DNA of 32,369 nucleotides, from positions 1-32,369 of the forward strand of contig JAUCBJ010002068.1 in NCBI GenBank assembly GCA_032718475.1, in the 5' to 3' direction. Both the position numbers and the translations under genes were made by a program. Source of the stretch: Nemertoderma westbladi (taxonomy: Eukaryota > Xenacoelomorpha > Nemertodermatida > Nemertodermatidae). The notes beneath the pieces were generated by a model that saw only the letters and a program-made list of their open reading frames with translations, made no database searches and had not been told where the DNA came from. Each line of letters begins with the position of its first letter. The stretch's first letter is position 1. This document shows positions 19,801-29,765 of the stretch, one piece after another.

Positions 19801-19971
19801 AATTCGCCCCCTAGCGGCAGACGGAGTAACTGTAAAAGTCTGTACTACAGTAGAATTTCTAATTCAGCAATGCTCATAGGTCACTCTCACCAAATTTCAG
19901 ATGAATCTGATCTTTGATTCTATAATTACAGCTACTTCTATGTTTCTGTAAATTCGCCCCCTAGCGGCAGA
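19801..19971 (-). promoter_or_regulatory. Two CTCF-consensus motifs 150 bp apart
   Basis: An identical 21-nt word occurs at 19801-19821 and 19951-19971. On the minus strand it contains CCGCTAGGGGGCG (19805-19817 and 19955-19967), which fits the known CTCF core CCRCYAGRKGGCR at every position. Both are in the same orientation. The flanks downstream (AGTAACTGTAAAAGTCTG and TGAACTACATAAGTCTA) are also similar, so the motif may be carried by a short duplicated repeat. Binding is inferred from the motif only. Confidence 0.5.
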
Positions 19972-20180
19972 TAGATGAACTACATAAGTCTATTTCTCTG
20001 TATAATTTTTAACCTTTTGATAGACTACATGTGTACCAAGTTAGGTTCCATTTCACCCGTGATTGGCAGACTTATTAGCGTTCAAACATTTCCAACGACG
20101 ACGACGGACGGCTCACTAATTGTACTGCTATGCTCTAAGGCTCACCTGGACTTCGTGGCTCGCCCCACACTAACCAACTA
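19972..20180 (+). repeat. Probable dispersed-repeat segment with ACGACGACGACGG
   Basis: The text around 20089-20106 (CAACGACGACGACGGACGG), followed by GGCTCACCTGGACTTCGTGG, resembles from memory a dispersed repeat common in invertebrate genomes. It sits directly after the second CTCF-like word, so the whole 19.8-20.18 kb block may be one decayed repeat. The overlapping ORF is not considered a gene. Confidence 0.3.
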
Positions 20181-20783
20181 ACACTATAGGTACTGCACTA
20201 TGACAGTCAGGTCAGACAGTATGACGAATGCATATTGCATAGTTCATAAACCTAAAGCATACCAGGGCATCAGGGGGAAACCAGTTGACCAGCCTATGTA
20301 TGTATAGTATATGATGTATATTATCGACACGACATCTCACATAATAATAAAATAATAGCACAAAGAAATACAAAGAAATGTACAAATATGTTTATGAATG
20401 AATTACAAATTAAGTAAATTGAGCACTTTGCATAAAAATAATACTTTAGTAGTGTAGTACCGGTACTGTAGTAGTAGTCCGATCGAAAAATTTTGTAGGC
20501 TATTTAAACCAAATAGGCCTATATATAGTGGCTGAATGTATAAAACGGATGTTAGCTTATATCGCTTGAATGACCTATAAATTACTGTACTGTACTGCCA
20601 GACTATACTCGTTATACTTATAATATAGCGGTAATAATAATAATACTCTATAATAAAGATATAATACTATGTCTACTCGAAAGTAATGTATGTGTTTAAT
20701 TTATAACAATAAATAGATGGTGTTACTAATATATAATATAATACCGGTATGTTAATAGATAAGGGTTAGCCTGCCGTTGCTCA
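20181..20783. other. AT-rich spacer
   Basis: TA-rich, with several GTACCGGTAC palindromes and short (TAA)n runs. No gene or structured RNA seen. Confidence 0.45.
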
Positions 20784-20956
20784 TTAATAAGTGTCTTTCT
20801 TGTCTGGAATAGTTGAGTGAGATACATAACATGGGGCGTTCGGGGGATCATGTAGGTCGGCCAGAGAGTCAATAGAAGTGGGATTGTCGATAAATGAGTC
20901 TCTCAGCGAGTTGTACAGTTTGAATTTGAGGGTGACGTGTTCCCCATCCTCCAGTC

Positions 20957-21053
20957 CTCGAGAACCACGTGAACAAAGTATCTAACAAAATGTCTGTATG
21001 TGGGTGGCGAGTGGCGACCCACATACAGACATTTTGTTAGATACTTTTTTCAC
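20957..21053 (-). other. Possible 97-nt intron made mostly of a hairpin
   Basis: Minus-strand GTGAAA (donor, 21053) to TTCTCGAG (acceptor AG, 20958-20957). Removing it joins the frame of segment D (RTP plus one nt) to segment E (two nt plus LEDGEHV) without a shift, giving a CGA codon at the junction. Unspliced, the frame meets a stop within the hairpin. The donor and acceptor are GT-AG but not strong, and there is no transcript evidence. Confidence 0.35.
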
Positions 21054-21057
21054 GTGG
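20965..21057. repeat. Nearly perfect 41-bp hairpin with 11-nt loop
   Basis: Arm 20965-21005, loop 21006-21016 (GGCGAGTGGCG), arm 21017-21057. I count a single mismatch in 41 pairs. The ends are CCACGTG / CACGTGG. Such a long, almost unmutated palindrome must be young or maintained. It lies inside the coding-like minus-strand segment. A microRNA-like precursor, a foldback insertion or an assembly artefact are the alternatives. Confidence 0.9.
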
Positions 21058-21687
21058 TGTGCGGTTGTACTTGTACAGACCCTTTTCAGTTGAAAGTTCG
21101 TGGGAACTGCGAATGATGGTTATCCGCGTTGGAGTAGATCTGTAGATCCCGTTATATGCCGTGATCGTTTGCAAGCAAACAAAGGGTTATTGTGGTCAAA
21201 TATCTAAATATGTGACATAACGACTCTTTTGAAGGCTACTCTCCTGATGATTACAGCGTTTGTCAGTGTTGAGAGCAGGAGAGGGATTTCTCCAATATAA
21301 TTTATGGGCTATCGGAGGTCAGACACGCTTTGATGGATCGGCACACTGGGGAGGAGTTAGCTTCGCTTAGTTTCGTGTTAACGCTGTGCCAATCCTCATA
21401 ATCAGATAATTGTATAAAATTTTATTGATAAGGCACGCGTCTAGAAGAAACTTTTCCTTCCACGGAGACTGGGAGGGATGCATTTATATTTTCTCTCAAA
21501 AATGCATAAAGTCGGCCATTAGTACAAGTAGGCTAAAGTAGTAGTAGTACTAGTCTAGTACAGGCTTACAGTGTCTGAGTGTACAGAGTACAAATGGGGT
21601 TTGGTACCGGTCAGCCGGTAGCATACAGGCATAGGCTGTCAGGCTGAAGGCCTAATAATAGCCTAACATAAACAGATAAACAAAATC

Positions 21688-21961
21688 CAGTAGGGAACAC
21701 ATGCCCGAAATGGCAGCACAGGCGCACTGCCATTTTTGAAAATTGCACTGCCATATTAGGCAGTTTTACTCTAAATTTTGTATAAAATGTCAATTTGTAT
21801 ACACTTCCTGCTGGAAGGGCCCCATTTTTATTTAATTGGATGAAAATATGATATATATTGGAGGTAAATTCAAAATTCGGTAGAGTTTCATGGTTGGGTT
21901 TCAGAGATATTTCACATTAAAAATTGTTAGTCCAAAACATGCACTGCCTAAAATGGCAGTG
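21688..21961 (+). repeat. 274-bp dispersed repeat, copy A
   Basis: Runs from CAGTAGGGAACACATGCCCG to AAATGGCAGTG. An inverted copy of the same length is at 26342-26615, at roughly 92-93 % identity by eye. The unit is built around repeated GCACTGCCA / TGGCAGTGC words but has no long terminal inverted repeat. It is probably a non-autonomous element. Confidence 0.85.
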
Positions 21962-22422
21962 CAAAACAGGCCTCCATCAGTCCATATTTTCTGTTAACTT
22001 TATTAGGATGACCTTACGTTTTCAGCCAATAGGAGGCCAATTACTTGGGTTACCTTCAGATCATTTGATATGGCTGCTGCTTCCACTAGTATTTACATAG
22101 GTAATATACCTATAATATATAAGTAACATAAGTATATTATTGCAAGAAGTCCTATATTTTGATTTATAGTATCATGAATGTCAGTGTGTTACTATTTTTG
22201 TGACTATTGTATTATTATATCTTCTTTTTTTATTTATTATATTCTTACGATGGAAGATGATGAATAAGCACTTCTAATTTTTAATGATATCCAATGACTG
22301 GCAGCCAGAGGTAGAAGGCTCAAGTGAAAGTAGCAATGCAATGATACATTGGTGTTGGGGAATCATGACCGCCTGTCTGCCTGTGGACATTCTCCGAACT
22401 GTATAGAGGATGTGAAAGAATT

Positions 22423-23020
22423 GAGGGGAATGCTGATGCTGGTGTTGGAGGGATTGTGGCGGGTGGTAGTGGAGCTGAAGGGATTGTGGCCAGTAATGGT
22501 GAATGGTCTAGGGGACAGGATTGTGGCAGGTAATGCTGGAGGTTATGGAATTGTGTATGTTTGTAGTGGAGTTGAAGTGATTGTGGTGGGTTATAATGGA
22601 GGTGAAGGGATTGTGGCAGGTGCTAGTGATGGGATTGTGGCAGGTGATAGTGATGGGATTGTGGCAGGTGGTAGTGATGGGATTGTGGCAGGTGTTAGAG
22701 ATGGGATTGTGGCAGTATGTCATGATGGGTTTTGGGCGAGTGTAGTGGGGGGGATTGTGGCAGGTTGTAGTGTGGGATTGTGGCAAGTGGTAGTGATGGG
22801 TTTGTGGCGGGTGGTAGTGATGGGATTGTGGCAGGTTATCATGAAGGGTTTTTGGCGAGTGGTTGTGGAGGGATTGTGGCAGGTTGTAGTGGGGGGATTG
22901 TGGCAAGTGGTAGTGATGGGATTGTGGTGAGTGGTAGTGGTCGGATTGTGGCAGGTGGTGGTGGAGGTGATACGATTGTGGCGAGTGGTAGTGGGGGGAA
23001 TATGGTTGATAGTAGTGGAG
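22423..23020 (+). repeat. Minisatellite encoding GIVAG-x-SD repeats
   Basis: Roughly 24 bp unit GGGATTGTGGCAGGTGGTAGTGAT repeated about 20 or more times with many variants and unit-length changes. Read on the plus strand, the phase-1 frame at both ends (GNADAGVGGIVAGGSG at the left; DGIVAGYHEG, GIVASGSDGIVVSG at the right) gives Gly/Val/Ala/Ser repeats, ending in GRKIRQKTTDLKYIEKPNSC and a stop at 23118. In the middle the frame shifts several times. It may be a decayed repeat-containing coding region rather than pure satellite DNA, since the peptide pattern is better conserved than the DNA. Confidence 0.8.
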
Positions 23021-23286
23021 GTGGAAGAAAAATACGTCAGAAAACAACAGACCTTAAATATATAGAAAAACCGAATTCATGTTCTAGCACTATAATCATA
23101 AACGAAAGGGCACGTTAGTTGAGTAGGCAAATGAGTTAGATTAACTCACACTGGAACTGATTTGCTTTTTTTATCATACCTGGAAAATAAAAAAAATATA
23201 TAAGCTACCAGTAACTGGTCAAATCATCTACAAAGACAACAATTGATTCCAACTCAGAACCCCACTCAATTCTAAGTGCGATTAAC

Positions 23287-23914
23287 ATGTATGTTATTAA
23301 TAACACTATGTTTGAGACGCAAGCAGATGCACTGAAGACCTTTATTTCAGTTGCATCTAGGTCAGAGAGAGAGCCCACCCTTCACACACGGGATACGCAA
23401 ACACCCGAAGCAATGCCTTCAACAAGTGCTCAGGGGGACGACCAAGTTGAAGTTCTCCATATTAATGTAAATTTATATAGCAATAATCCTACACCAACCA
23501 ACACCACCAGTTATAACTCCATCAAAAACGCCAGAATCGGCGTTGATTCAATCTCACAGCAATCGCCGGGCACGTATATTCAATCCCTCAAATAGGTGCC
23601 ATTTGTGTTGCCGGTTTTTCAACACAGTCGGTGATATGGCGGACATAGTTCTGGGGTGTGGGGATAATAATGGGACATGGCAGCAGTGGGTGCATACTAT
23701 GTGTCTCGGATTCCCAATAGTAACCATGTATGACGCCAGAGAAATGAGGCCATGGTATTGCTTAAGCCATAGGCAGAAATATAAATCGCCAGTACAGAGC
23801 GATCTACTTGAACACAATGCCAATGCAGTTGATGGGCAATCATCGTCTACCCCTGCAAACAATTTACTTTCAAGGAATGTCAGAAAAACATCATTAATTC
23901 GTTATAAATGTTGA
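23287..23914 (+). pseudogene. Frameshifted ORF with PHD-like Cys/His cluster
   Basis: The first frame, ATG 23287, reads MYVINNTMFETQADALKTFI, then a Ser/Thr/Pro-rich linker, and ends at 23595. An overlapping frame, open from about 23470 to 23914, contains PPVITPSKTPESALIQSH, then CHLCC (from 23597), VLGCGDNNGTWQQWVHTMC and WYCLSH. The order C-x2-C, C, W-x-H-x2-C, C-x2-H resembles a PHD-type zinc finger with one ligand unclear. The two frames must be joined by a +1 shift in the overlap: a mutation, or a short intron. It is probably an accessory protein of a mobile element or a young pseudogene. A second trace of its C-terminal coding text lies at 25943-25975. Confidence 0.4.
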
Positions 23915-25563
23915 TAAATGTTATTCCCTTGTTTGATAGAATATTTAGATGTTCAATATATGTTATTTTAACATTACTCTATAATGTCTTTGTCAGACAT
24001 TAAATAAATGATAACTGTTGATGTTAAAAAAACGTAATTTTAATGTGAGAACATAAACATTAGTCAAAAATGTTTTATAAGTGTTTAGTTCTAACATTTT
24101 AAGAACATGGTTTGTTACATATCAGAACAATGTTATTTTGTCACATAAAATAAACATTATGCGATAGACGCTGTCACTTCTATTATCTAATCTGAGATTG
24201 ATGATTGGCTAATTTTAAAATTCGCGGTAATGGAGGAATTTTCCACATGTAAATGGTATACAGTATGGTATGTTGTACAATACTCATTTTGGCATGCCTG
24301 TATTCAATGTTTATTGTGTATATGTATTGTTATACTGCTGTACTGCAAGGCCTATATCTATATTACAGTAGTGTATTTACTGCAGGCCTACTGCACTGTA
24401 CAGTGTAGCTTATATTTTTGGTTTTATAGTTTTGGTTTTGTGATTTATTTAACCTGAACTCATAAATAAAACATATCTACCTGAATGGGAGTTCGCCTTT
24501 ACCCACTGGATTCACACATTACTGCATTAGACCTACCAATTACAGAATTCAAGTCTGCCAGGACCAGGCCAGCACTGACAGGTGGAGGATTGACTTATTT
24601 GTCTGTACTGATGGTGGATTTCAACAGCCGAGGACTAAAGATTGGAATTCTTATTATTGGGAGGTCCCAGTTTTCAGTTGAAGGGGCTGGGGCAGGGCAC
24701 AAGGACAGCATTACTACAAAACTTTCGATTCGATTTGAAAACTTCACATTAACTGTTATTACAAACTATTTATTGTTTCAGTTTTTAGATTGTACTTTTG
24801 TAGGGCCTAGGCCTATTGGTTTATTTTTACAGTTTAATAAATGAAGCTCACTCAGCTATAATTATAATAAACATTTAATTTTTTAAATATGATTTGTTCA
24901 GATAGGGAGGATTTGCGATGCAATCAAAATCATCCCTCTCCAGGGAGATATCGATTCAAATAAGTACTGATTACTCTCCCAGAAATAAATCTGTAACCTG
25001 ATTTTTTTTTTATTTACCCGTAGGATATAATAATGTGCCTCCGTAGCCAACTGTATTAGCCAACAGTATTTTAATTGATGCAATTCATTACGTTGTTGTT
25101 ACTTATTATTACGTCATAAACATATTCTTTTTAAGTCTGTGATTAACTTTAACCGAAATATCAAAACCATTTACGTAATGGGCCATACAGCCATATATTT
25201 GTTGTTTACTTATTCTGTGATATTTTACTTTGATTTTCTGTTTATTTCATTATTTGTTCCTGACTGGTCATTATACAAAAAATTCAATTTATATTGTACG
25301 TTTTAATTGTTATTAATTTGCATACAATTGCCTACAACAAAATTGTATTCAATCAAACTGTGTTAGAGATTGTAGCCTGCCACTACCATTTCAACATGCG
25401 TAGGGAAATTATTAATTAATTATCCAATAAAGGGTTTGGAAATTATAAAGAACGATATAAAGAACGGCAATGGAGGGGGATTATTAGTTTGAGTAAAACA
25501 TGAGAGAAGGGTTTAAATGCACGTATAATGCTACGTTTTTAGCAAACAATATTTTTATGTTTA
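23915..25563. other. AT-rich stretch with clustered AACATT/AATGTT words
   Basis: In 23915-24165 the word AATGTT or its complement occurs about eight times, and AAATAAACATTATG here recurs at about 25590. This clustering recalls subterminal repeats of DNA transposons. 24485-24844 is an open frame starting MGVRLYPLDSHITALDLPI with no recognisable motif, not called as a gene. The rest is spacer. Confidence 0.35.
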
Positions 25564-25735
25564 GAAATAACATAAAAGTAACGATCTAAATAAACATTAT
25601 GCCGTTGTTATTTTAATGTCAATAAAAATACAATAATAATGATAAGGAATAACATAAAAGTAATGATATATGTAACCATCCTGGCTTTGTTATTTTAATG
25701 TTATTAAAAACGAAATAATAACGTTAATATATAAC
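25564..25735 (+). repeat. Tandem duplication, about 83-bp unit
   Basis: Two diverged units start GAAATAACATAAAAGTAACG (25564) and GAATAACATAAAAGTAATG (25647). Both contain TTGTTATTTTAATGT. Further AACATTTTAATAACAG-type words follow to about 25850. Confidence 0.6.
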
Positions 25736-25942
25736 GTCATATTTCTTGGCCAATTTACAGTTTTTTTATCATTAATCTAACAATTTGAAATAATGTTATC
25801 TATGTCATTAAATAACATTTTAATAACAGCTTTTTAACAATACATTGTTTGCAGGGCATCTTCTAATTCGCTTCTTCTAATTCATCTTCTAATTAACATC
25901 ACTAATTCGAGGTCGTGGCCGTGTTCGGTGCAATATAACTGA

Positions 25943-25975
25943 ACATGATGCCGGTGCAGTTGATGGACAGTTGAT
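25943..25975 (+). pseudogene. Short second copy of the PHD-like ORF's tail
   Basis: The text for EHDAGAVDGQ here parallels EHNANAVDGQ at about 23810-23840. It marks either the far end of a duplication or a scrap of a related element. Too short to say more. Confidence 0.4.
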
Positions 25976-26341
25976 GGTTATATATGTACAGTATAAATAC
26001 TGAAATAAATAAATTAATAAAATTAATAAACTGCTCTCAAAAGGATATAGAGTAGCGAATAGCTAAAACTGCAAAGGATCTACAGGGTCACTCTCTACAG
26101 TACAGCAGAGTACATACAGTGATACTGTAGATAAAAATTGTAATTTCCTATCAAAACTTACAGACTGACTGACTGAATACCGATAGTGCTGTAGTGATTA
26201 AGTTTCACACATTTACTTACAGACAGACAGAGCTGATGTAGCTGTATGGCTACTGCTACTACTAATTGTCTTTTCACACTGTTGTTTGCATACAGCTTCC
26301 CATGTGGACTTAGGTAATCGTAGTGAATACGTAGTCAATAA

Positions 26342-26615
26342 CACTGCCATTTTAAGCAGTGCATGTTTCGGACTAGCAATTTATAATGTCCAATATCTCG
26401 AAAACCCAACCATGAAACTCTACCGAATTTTGAATTTACCTCCAATATATATCATATTTTCATCCAATGAAATAAAAATGGGGCCCTTCCAGCAGGAAGT
26501 GTTTAAAAATTGACATTTTATACAAAATTTTGGGTAAAACTGCCTAATATGGCAGTGCAATTTTCAAAAATGGCAGTGCGCCTGTGCTGCCATTTCGGGC
26601 ATGTGTTCCCTACTG
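26342..26615 (-). repeat. 274-bp dispersed repeat, copy B (inverted)
   Basis: Reverse complement of copy A at 21688-21961, with the same end points and only scattered substitutions. The pair forms an inverted repeat bracketing about 4.4 kb. Confidence 0.85.
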
Positions 26616-27150
26616 AAATCCCCGTACTCGTGATTGTGTGATGTTACTGTGACAGGCAGACAGGGTGGCACCAAAATTCAGAAATTCTAACTACCGACGT
26701 ACGGTCAGACGGTACGGTAGTGGGTAGGCCCAAGCAAAAAGCGTAGGCGTGTTCAGGTGTTACGTGTGGGCTAGGGCAGTAGGGGAAACAGCACTGCAGT
26801 ACCGTACTGAACACACAGCAGACGTTGCAGAGAGCAGCAGAGAGACTGTAATATCATACCATCTGCTGCAATATATAGCACAGTACACTGCACACTGCTG
26901 CACTGGTACAGTTAGCTGCAGTAGCGCAGCTCAGAGAAATCCAATATTAAGACGGCCTGACTCTCGTTACAAATAGATGGAGCAGCTAGCTGTTAGTTGG
27001 GATTGGAGGATTATCTATAGCATTGGCAGCTGCCTGTTGTAAATAGAGAGTAGTAGGGAGGGAGGGGGGGGGGGGGGGGTGTTCTAATGACAGCTAACTC
27101 TTATTCACCAGCCTGCCTCACACACACCCCATAAATGGAGCAGCTTCTCG
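26616..27150. other. Non-coding stretch, CTGCAGTAC-rich, with poly-G
   Basis: Many short ACTGCA/TGCAGT palindromes (26780-26930) and a run of 16 G at 27064-27079. No gene supported; the ORF around 26749-26976 has no protein-like character. Confidence 0.4.
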
Positions 27151-27310
27151 CTTCCTATTGGCTACAGTCATTCTTACAAAAACCAATGGTCAGTTATAAT
27201 TGCTACCTGATTCAGCATTACTCAGAATTTGAAATAAAAAAGCCCGGTTTCTCAGTAGAAAGTGGCAGTGTGCGAGTGTGGTATAGTATAAACCTTTGAG
27301 TTTGTTTTGT
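27151..27310 (+). promoter_or_regulatory. Possible promoter
   Basis: CCTATTGGCTAC (an inverted CCAAT box, about 27153-27164) and AACCAATGG (about 27181-27189) lie about 100 bp ahead of a TATA-like GGTATAGTATAAACC (27280-27294). The order is plausible for a plus-strand promoter whose gene would lie to the right. No transcription start or first exon can be proven. Confidence 0.25.
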
Positions 27311-28950
27311 GTTTGTTTGATTATTGTGGTACCGGTCCGGTACGGTGTGTTTTTTATTTTATTAAGATTTATATTTATTTATATTTTATGACTGTTTGGA
27401 TATTGCTCGGGAATTGTATAGTTTAAATGGATCTGATACAAGCAAATTATTAACATAGACAATGCTGCAATGGCGCCGCTAATCAGATACATCGTGACTT
27501 CGTTTGATAGTTTATATTATTCTATAAATGACTGTGGATCTACTGCTTTGCTTATGAATTCGAATTGAATATAAAGGTACTAGGTGAGGTAGGCATACTA
27601 CTACATCATTACATATACATACTAATATTAAAGTCACTAGGTTCCTCGGATTAGCTGTAATGCAGTAATGCTGTAACTGCACGTTTGGCACATTGCAGCA
27701 TTGGGAATTTTACTGTAAGGGTATATGTGCAGTAATATCATTGTCCTGTTGTTGAAATATGCAGACATTCGTATTCTCTCTAATGCTACATATAAACTTA
27801 GGTTAAATTACCAATATCAGAATATGCATAGTTATTAACAATACTGTAAATTTACAGACAGTAACGTTAACATTAGCGATGTTAATCTGTTAATGTTAGT
27901 TATTTATGGCTATTGGTGATTTACTTTAGGGCCTATAGTCAATAAATATTCAATGCCAATAGGCCTATACTACAAGTATGATACTAATATTTTCGGCCAT
28001 ATAAGTTAACTCCAGTGTAATTATCGTACACTCAACTCACTGACTACATGCTGATGCTGAGGCAGTGAGGCTGCCATGTTAATGTGGTTATCCATCTTGC
28101 ATGTCATGTATATTTTTTGACCATAACTCTTTATAATAAATAATCTTTATAATTTACTCTTTTTATTACTCTTTTTACTAATATACCTACATCTAATTGC
28201 GCCAGGTTTTTACTTTTTGGTCGAATTTTTACTGCAATTTTATATAGGAAGAATTTGTATTTTTTCAAATTTATCCTTATTAAGTGTTTTACAGCGCTTA
28301 TTTCTCTGACATATAACCTGTATAGATAGATACTTATTCGCTTATTGTTTTGGTTAGAATCAGCCATTCTAAAAGCTGTAGTTTTAGTAAAAACCTGGTG
28401 TGGTATTCTTCACATGGGGGTAAACTGCAAAGTGAAATATAATAGCAGAAAGTCTGGTATACTGCACATGGATGGGCCGGTAATTTGAATTATTGAATGG
28501 GAAACACGCTATTTCAAATCCTTGCTCAATATATCCAAGTGAATAAGTAATGATATCAACATATAAAGTTTGTTTATACTGATGTAGGTCTATCATCATA
28601 TTAATTATTGCTTTATTAGGTTTGTTACTATGGTAACGAGTAATAATATATCGCCATGTTCGCGTCAACGAGATACGATTACAGACAAGAGATATTTGGG
28701 AAGGTAATTATAATATATGTACAATTATTTTCAGATTTTAGGCCGCCAACTAAACAAGGTATTACTATTACATTAAAATATATCACTGTCTGACTGTCAG
28801 TTGTCTTATTAATTTCTGTTGTCATAGTTTCTTTACTTTTTCTGCTTTGTTTTTTATTCCTAATATTTACTTTCTTTTTATAGTTCGAAGTACCGGTAAC
28901 TACCAGTAACTGGTCCATTCACATTCTTCACTTCTTGGTTGGTCGCAGGG
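27311..28950. other. AT-rich spacer or intron
   Basis: No exon could be supported. A short ATG frame at 27471, MAPLIRYIVTSFDSL (34 codons, good Kozak context), lies downstream of the possible promoter but has no further support. Confidence 0.4.
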
Positions 28951-29765
28951 CCCGGAGGGGGGGGGGGGGGGGGGGTGGTATTTCGGGGACCGATTTTTGA
29001 ACTTATAATAACTTTGTACTGGATCCACAAAATTCAACCAAATTTGCTGTGCGTATATATAATTAATGTGCTATGTACGAACTGGTTTGAAAAAAAAATT
29101 GGAAGAAAATTTCATTCTTGGGTGCAAAAACAGCGCACCAAAAGTGCTAGTCATCAAAAAATTTCGAGTTTTATCAAATTCATTTCCCCAATGAAATAGA
29201 AACACTAAACTACTGTTTTCAAGGTTTTTAGCAATTGGTATGAGCAAATTATTGATTTTAACAAAAAATATCGGTGTTTTTCGACCGGGTTTGGGTTCGA
29301 AGAGTGCAAGTAAGTTCAAAATTTCGCAATTTGATAAGTTGATTATTTTAGGATAATTCGCAGCATTGTGGGGTTATTTGCAATGATAATTTCATTCGAA
29401 GAAATATCCAGTTGTTCAGGATTCCACAAAGTGCATTTTTCGATGAAATTTTGAAATGAAAAGTGCAAGTAAGTTCAACAGTAAATGTTACACTGTGGCA
29501 GTGTATGTATATATAAGTATTTTTCTTGAATTAAGAACATTCGAAAACCTAAAATTAAGGTGGAAGATAATAATTGAGAAACTATTACAAAATATGAAAG
29601 TGCTGGCTACTTGTATTTTTCGTCCCTTGACACCCAATTTATAATATTTGGGGAAAGAGGATAAAATTTTAAGAAAAGTCAAGACATTTCGCTGCCCTAC
29701 GCCTAGTGCTTTTGGTGCTGCAGCGCAGCAAAAAAAGGAATCCCCTACCCCCCCCCCCCTCCCCC
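28951..29765. mobile_element. Candidate non-autonomous element with G-rich ends
   Basis: The left border is CCCGGAGGGG extending into 19 G (28957-28975) and TGGTATTTCGGGG. The right border has C runs (29748-29765) followed by GTCCGAAATAG, so the ends are roughly inverted. Inside, GTGCAAGTAAGTTCAA occurs twice (about 29306 and 29463). No intact protein. The borders are approximate because of the homopolymers. Confidence 0.35.

Larger units (their letters stand above)
20784..21532 (-). pseudogene. Broken coding-like segment of an unidentified gene
   Basis: On the minus strand, beginning just after an acceptor-like CTACTACTTTAG (AG at 21534-21533), successive coding-like stretches follow. (A) LYAFLRENINASLPVSVEGK, stop at 21422. 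(B) same frame, LSDYEDWHSVNTKLSEANSS, then CRSIKACLTSDSP, stop at 21302. (C) next frame, HKLYWRNPSPALNTDKRC, then SRYVTYLDI, two stops at 21196 and 21187. (D) same frame, TRITIIRSSHELSTEKGLYK up to 21054. (E) after a hairpin, LEDGEHVTLKFKLYNSL, SFIDNPTSIDSLADLHD, and a final stop at 20784. Third codon positions are GC-rich and composition contrasts with the flanks. I recognise no family. It is either a pseudogene with one frameshift and three stops, or a set of small exons. Segment E, 57 codons, is the best candidate for a real terminal exon. Confidence 0.45.

Noticed and set aside
22508-23047. Minus-strand ORF rich in PQSHHYH repeats
   Set aside because: Antisense shadow of the GIVAG minisatellite; the plus-strand frame has the non-repeat tail and the better protein pattern.
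24485-24844. 119-codon open frame starting MGVRLYPLDSH
   Set aside because: No domain, signal, or splice support, and length alone is not significant in this context.
26749-26976. 75-codon plus-strand ORF
   Set aside because: Built from CTGCAG/GTAC-rich low-complexity DNA with no protein-like features.
29071-29319. Minus-strand ORF MNLLALFEPKPGRKTP
   Set aside because: Lies inside the G-rich-ended repeat candidate, overlaps plus-strand ORFs and has no motif.
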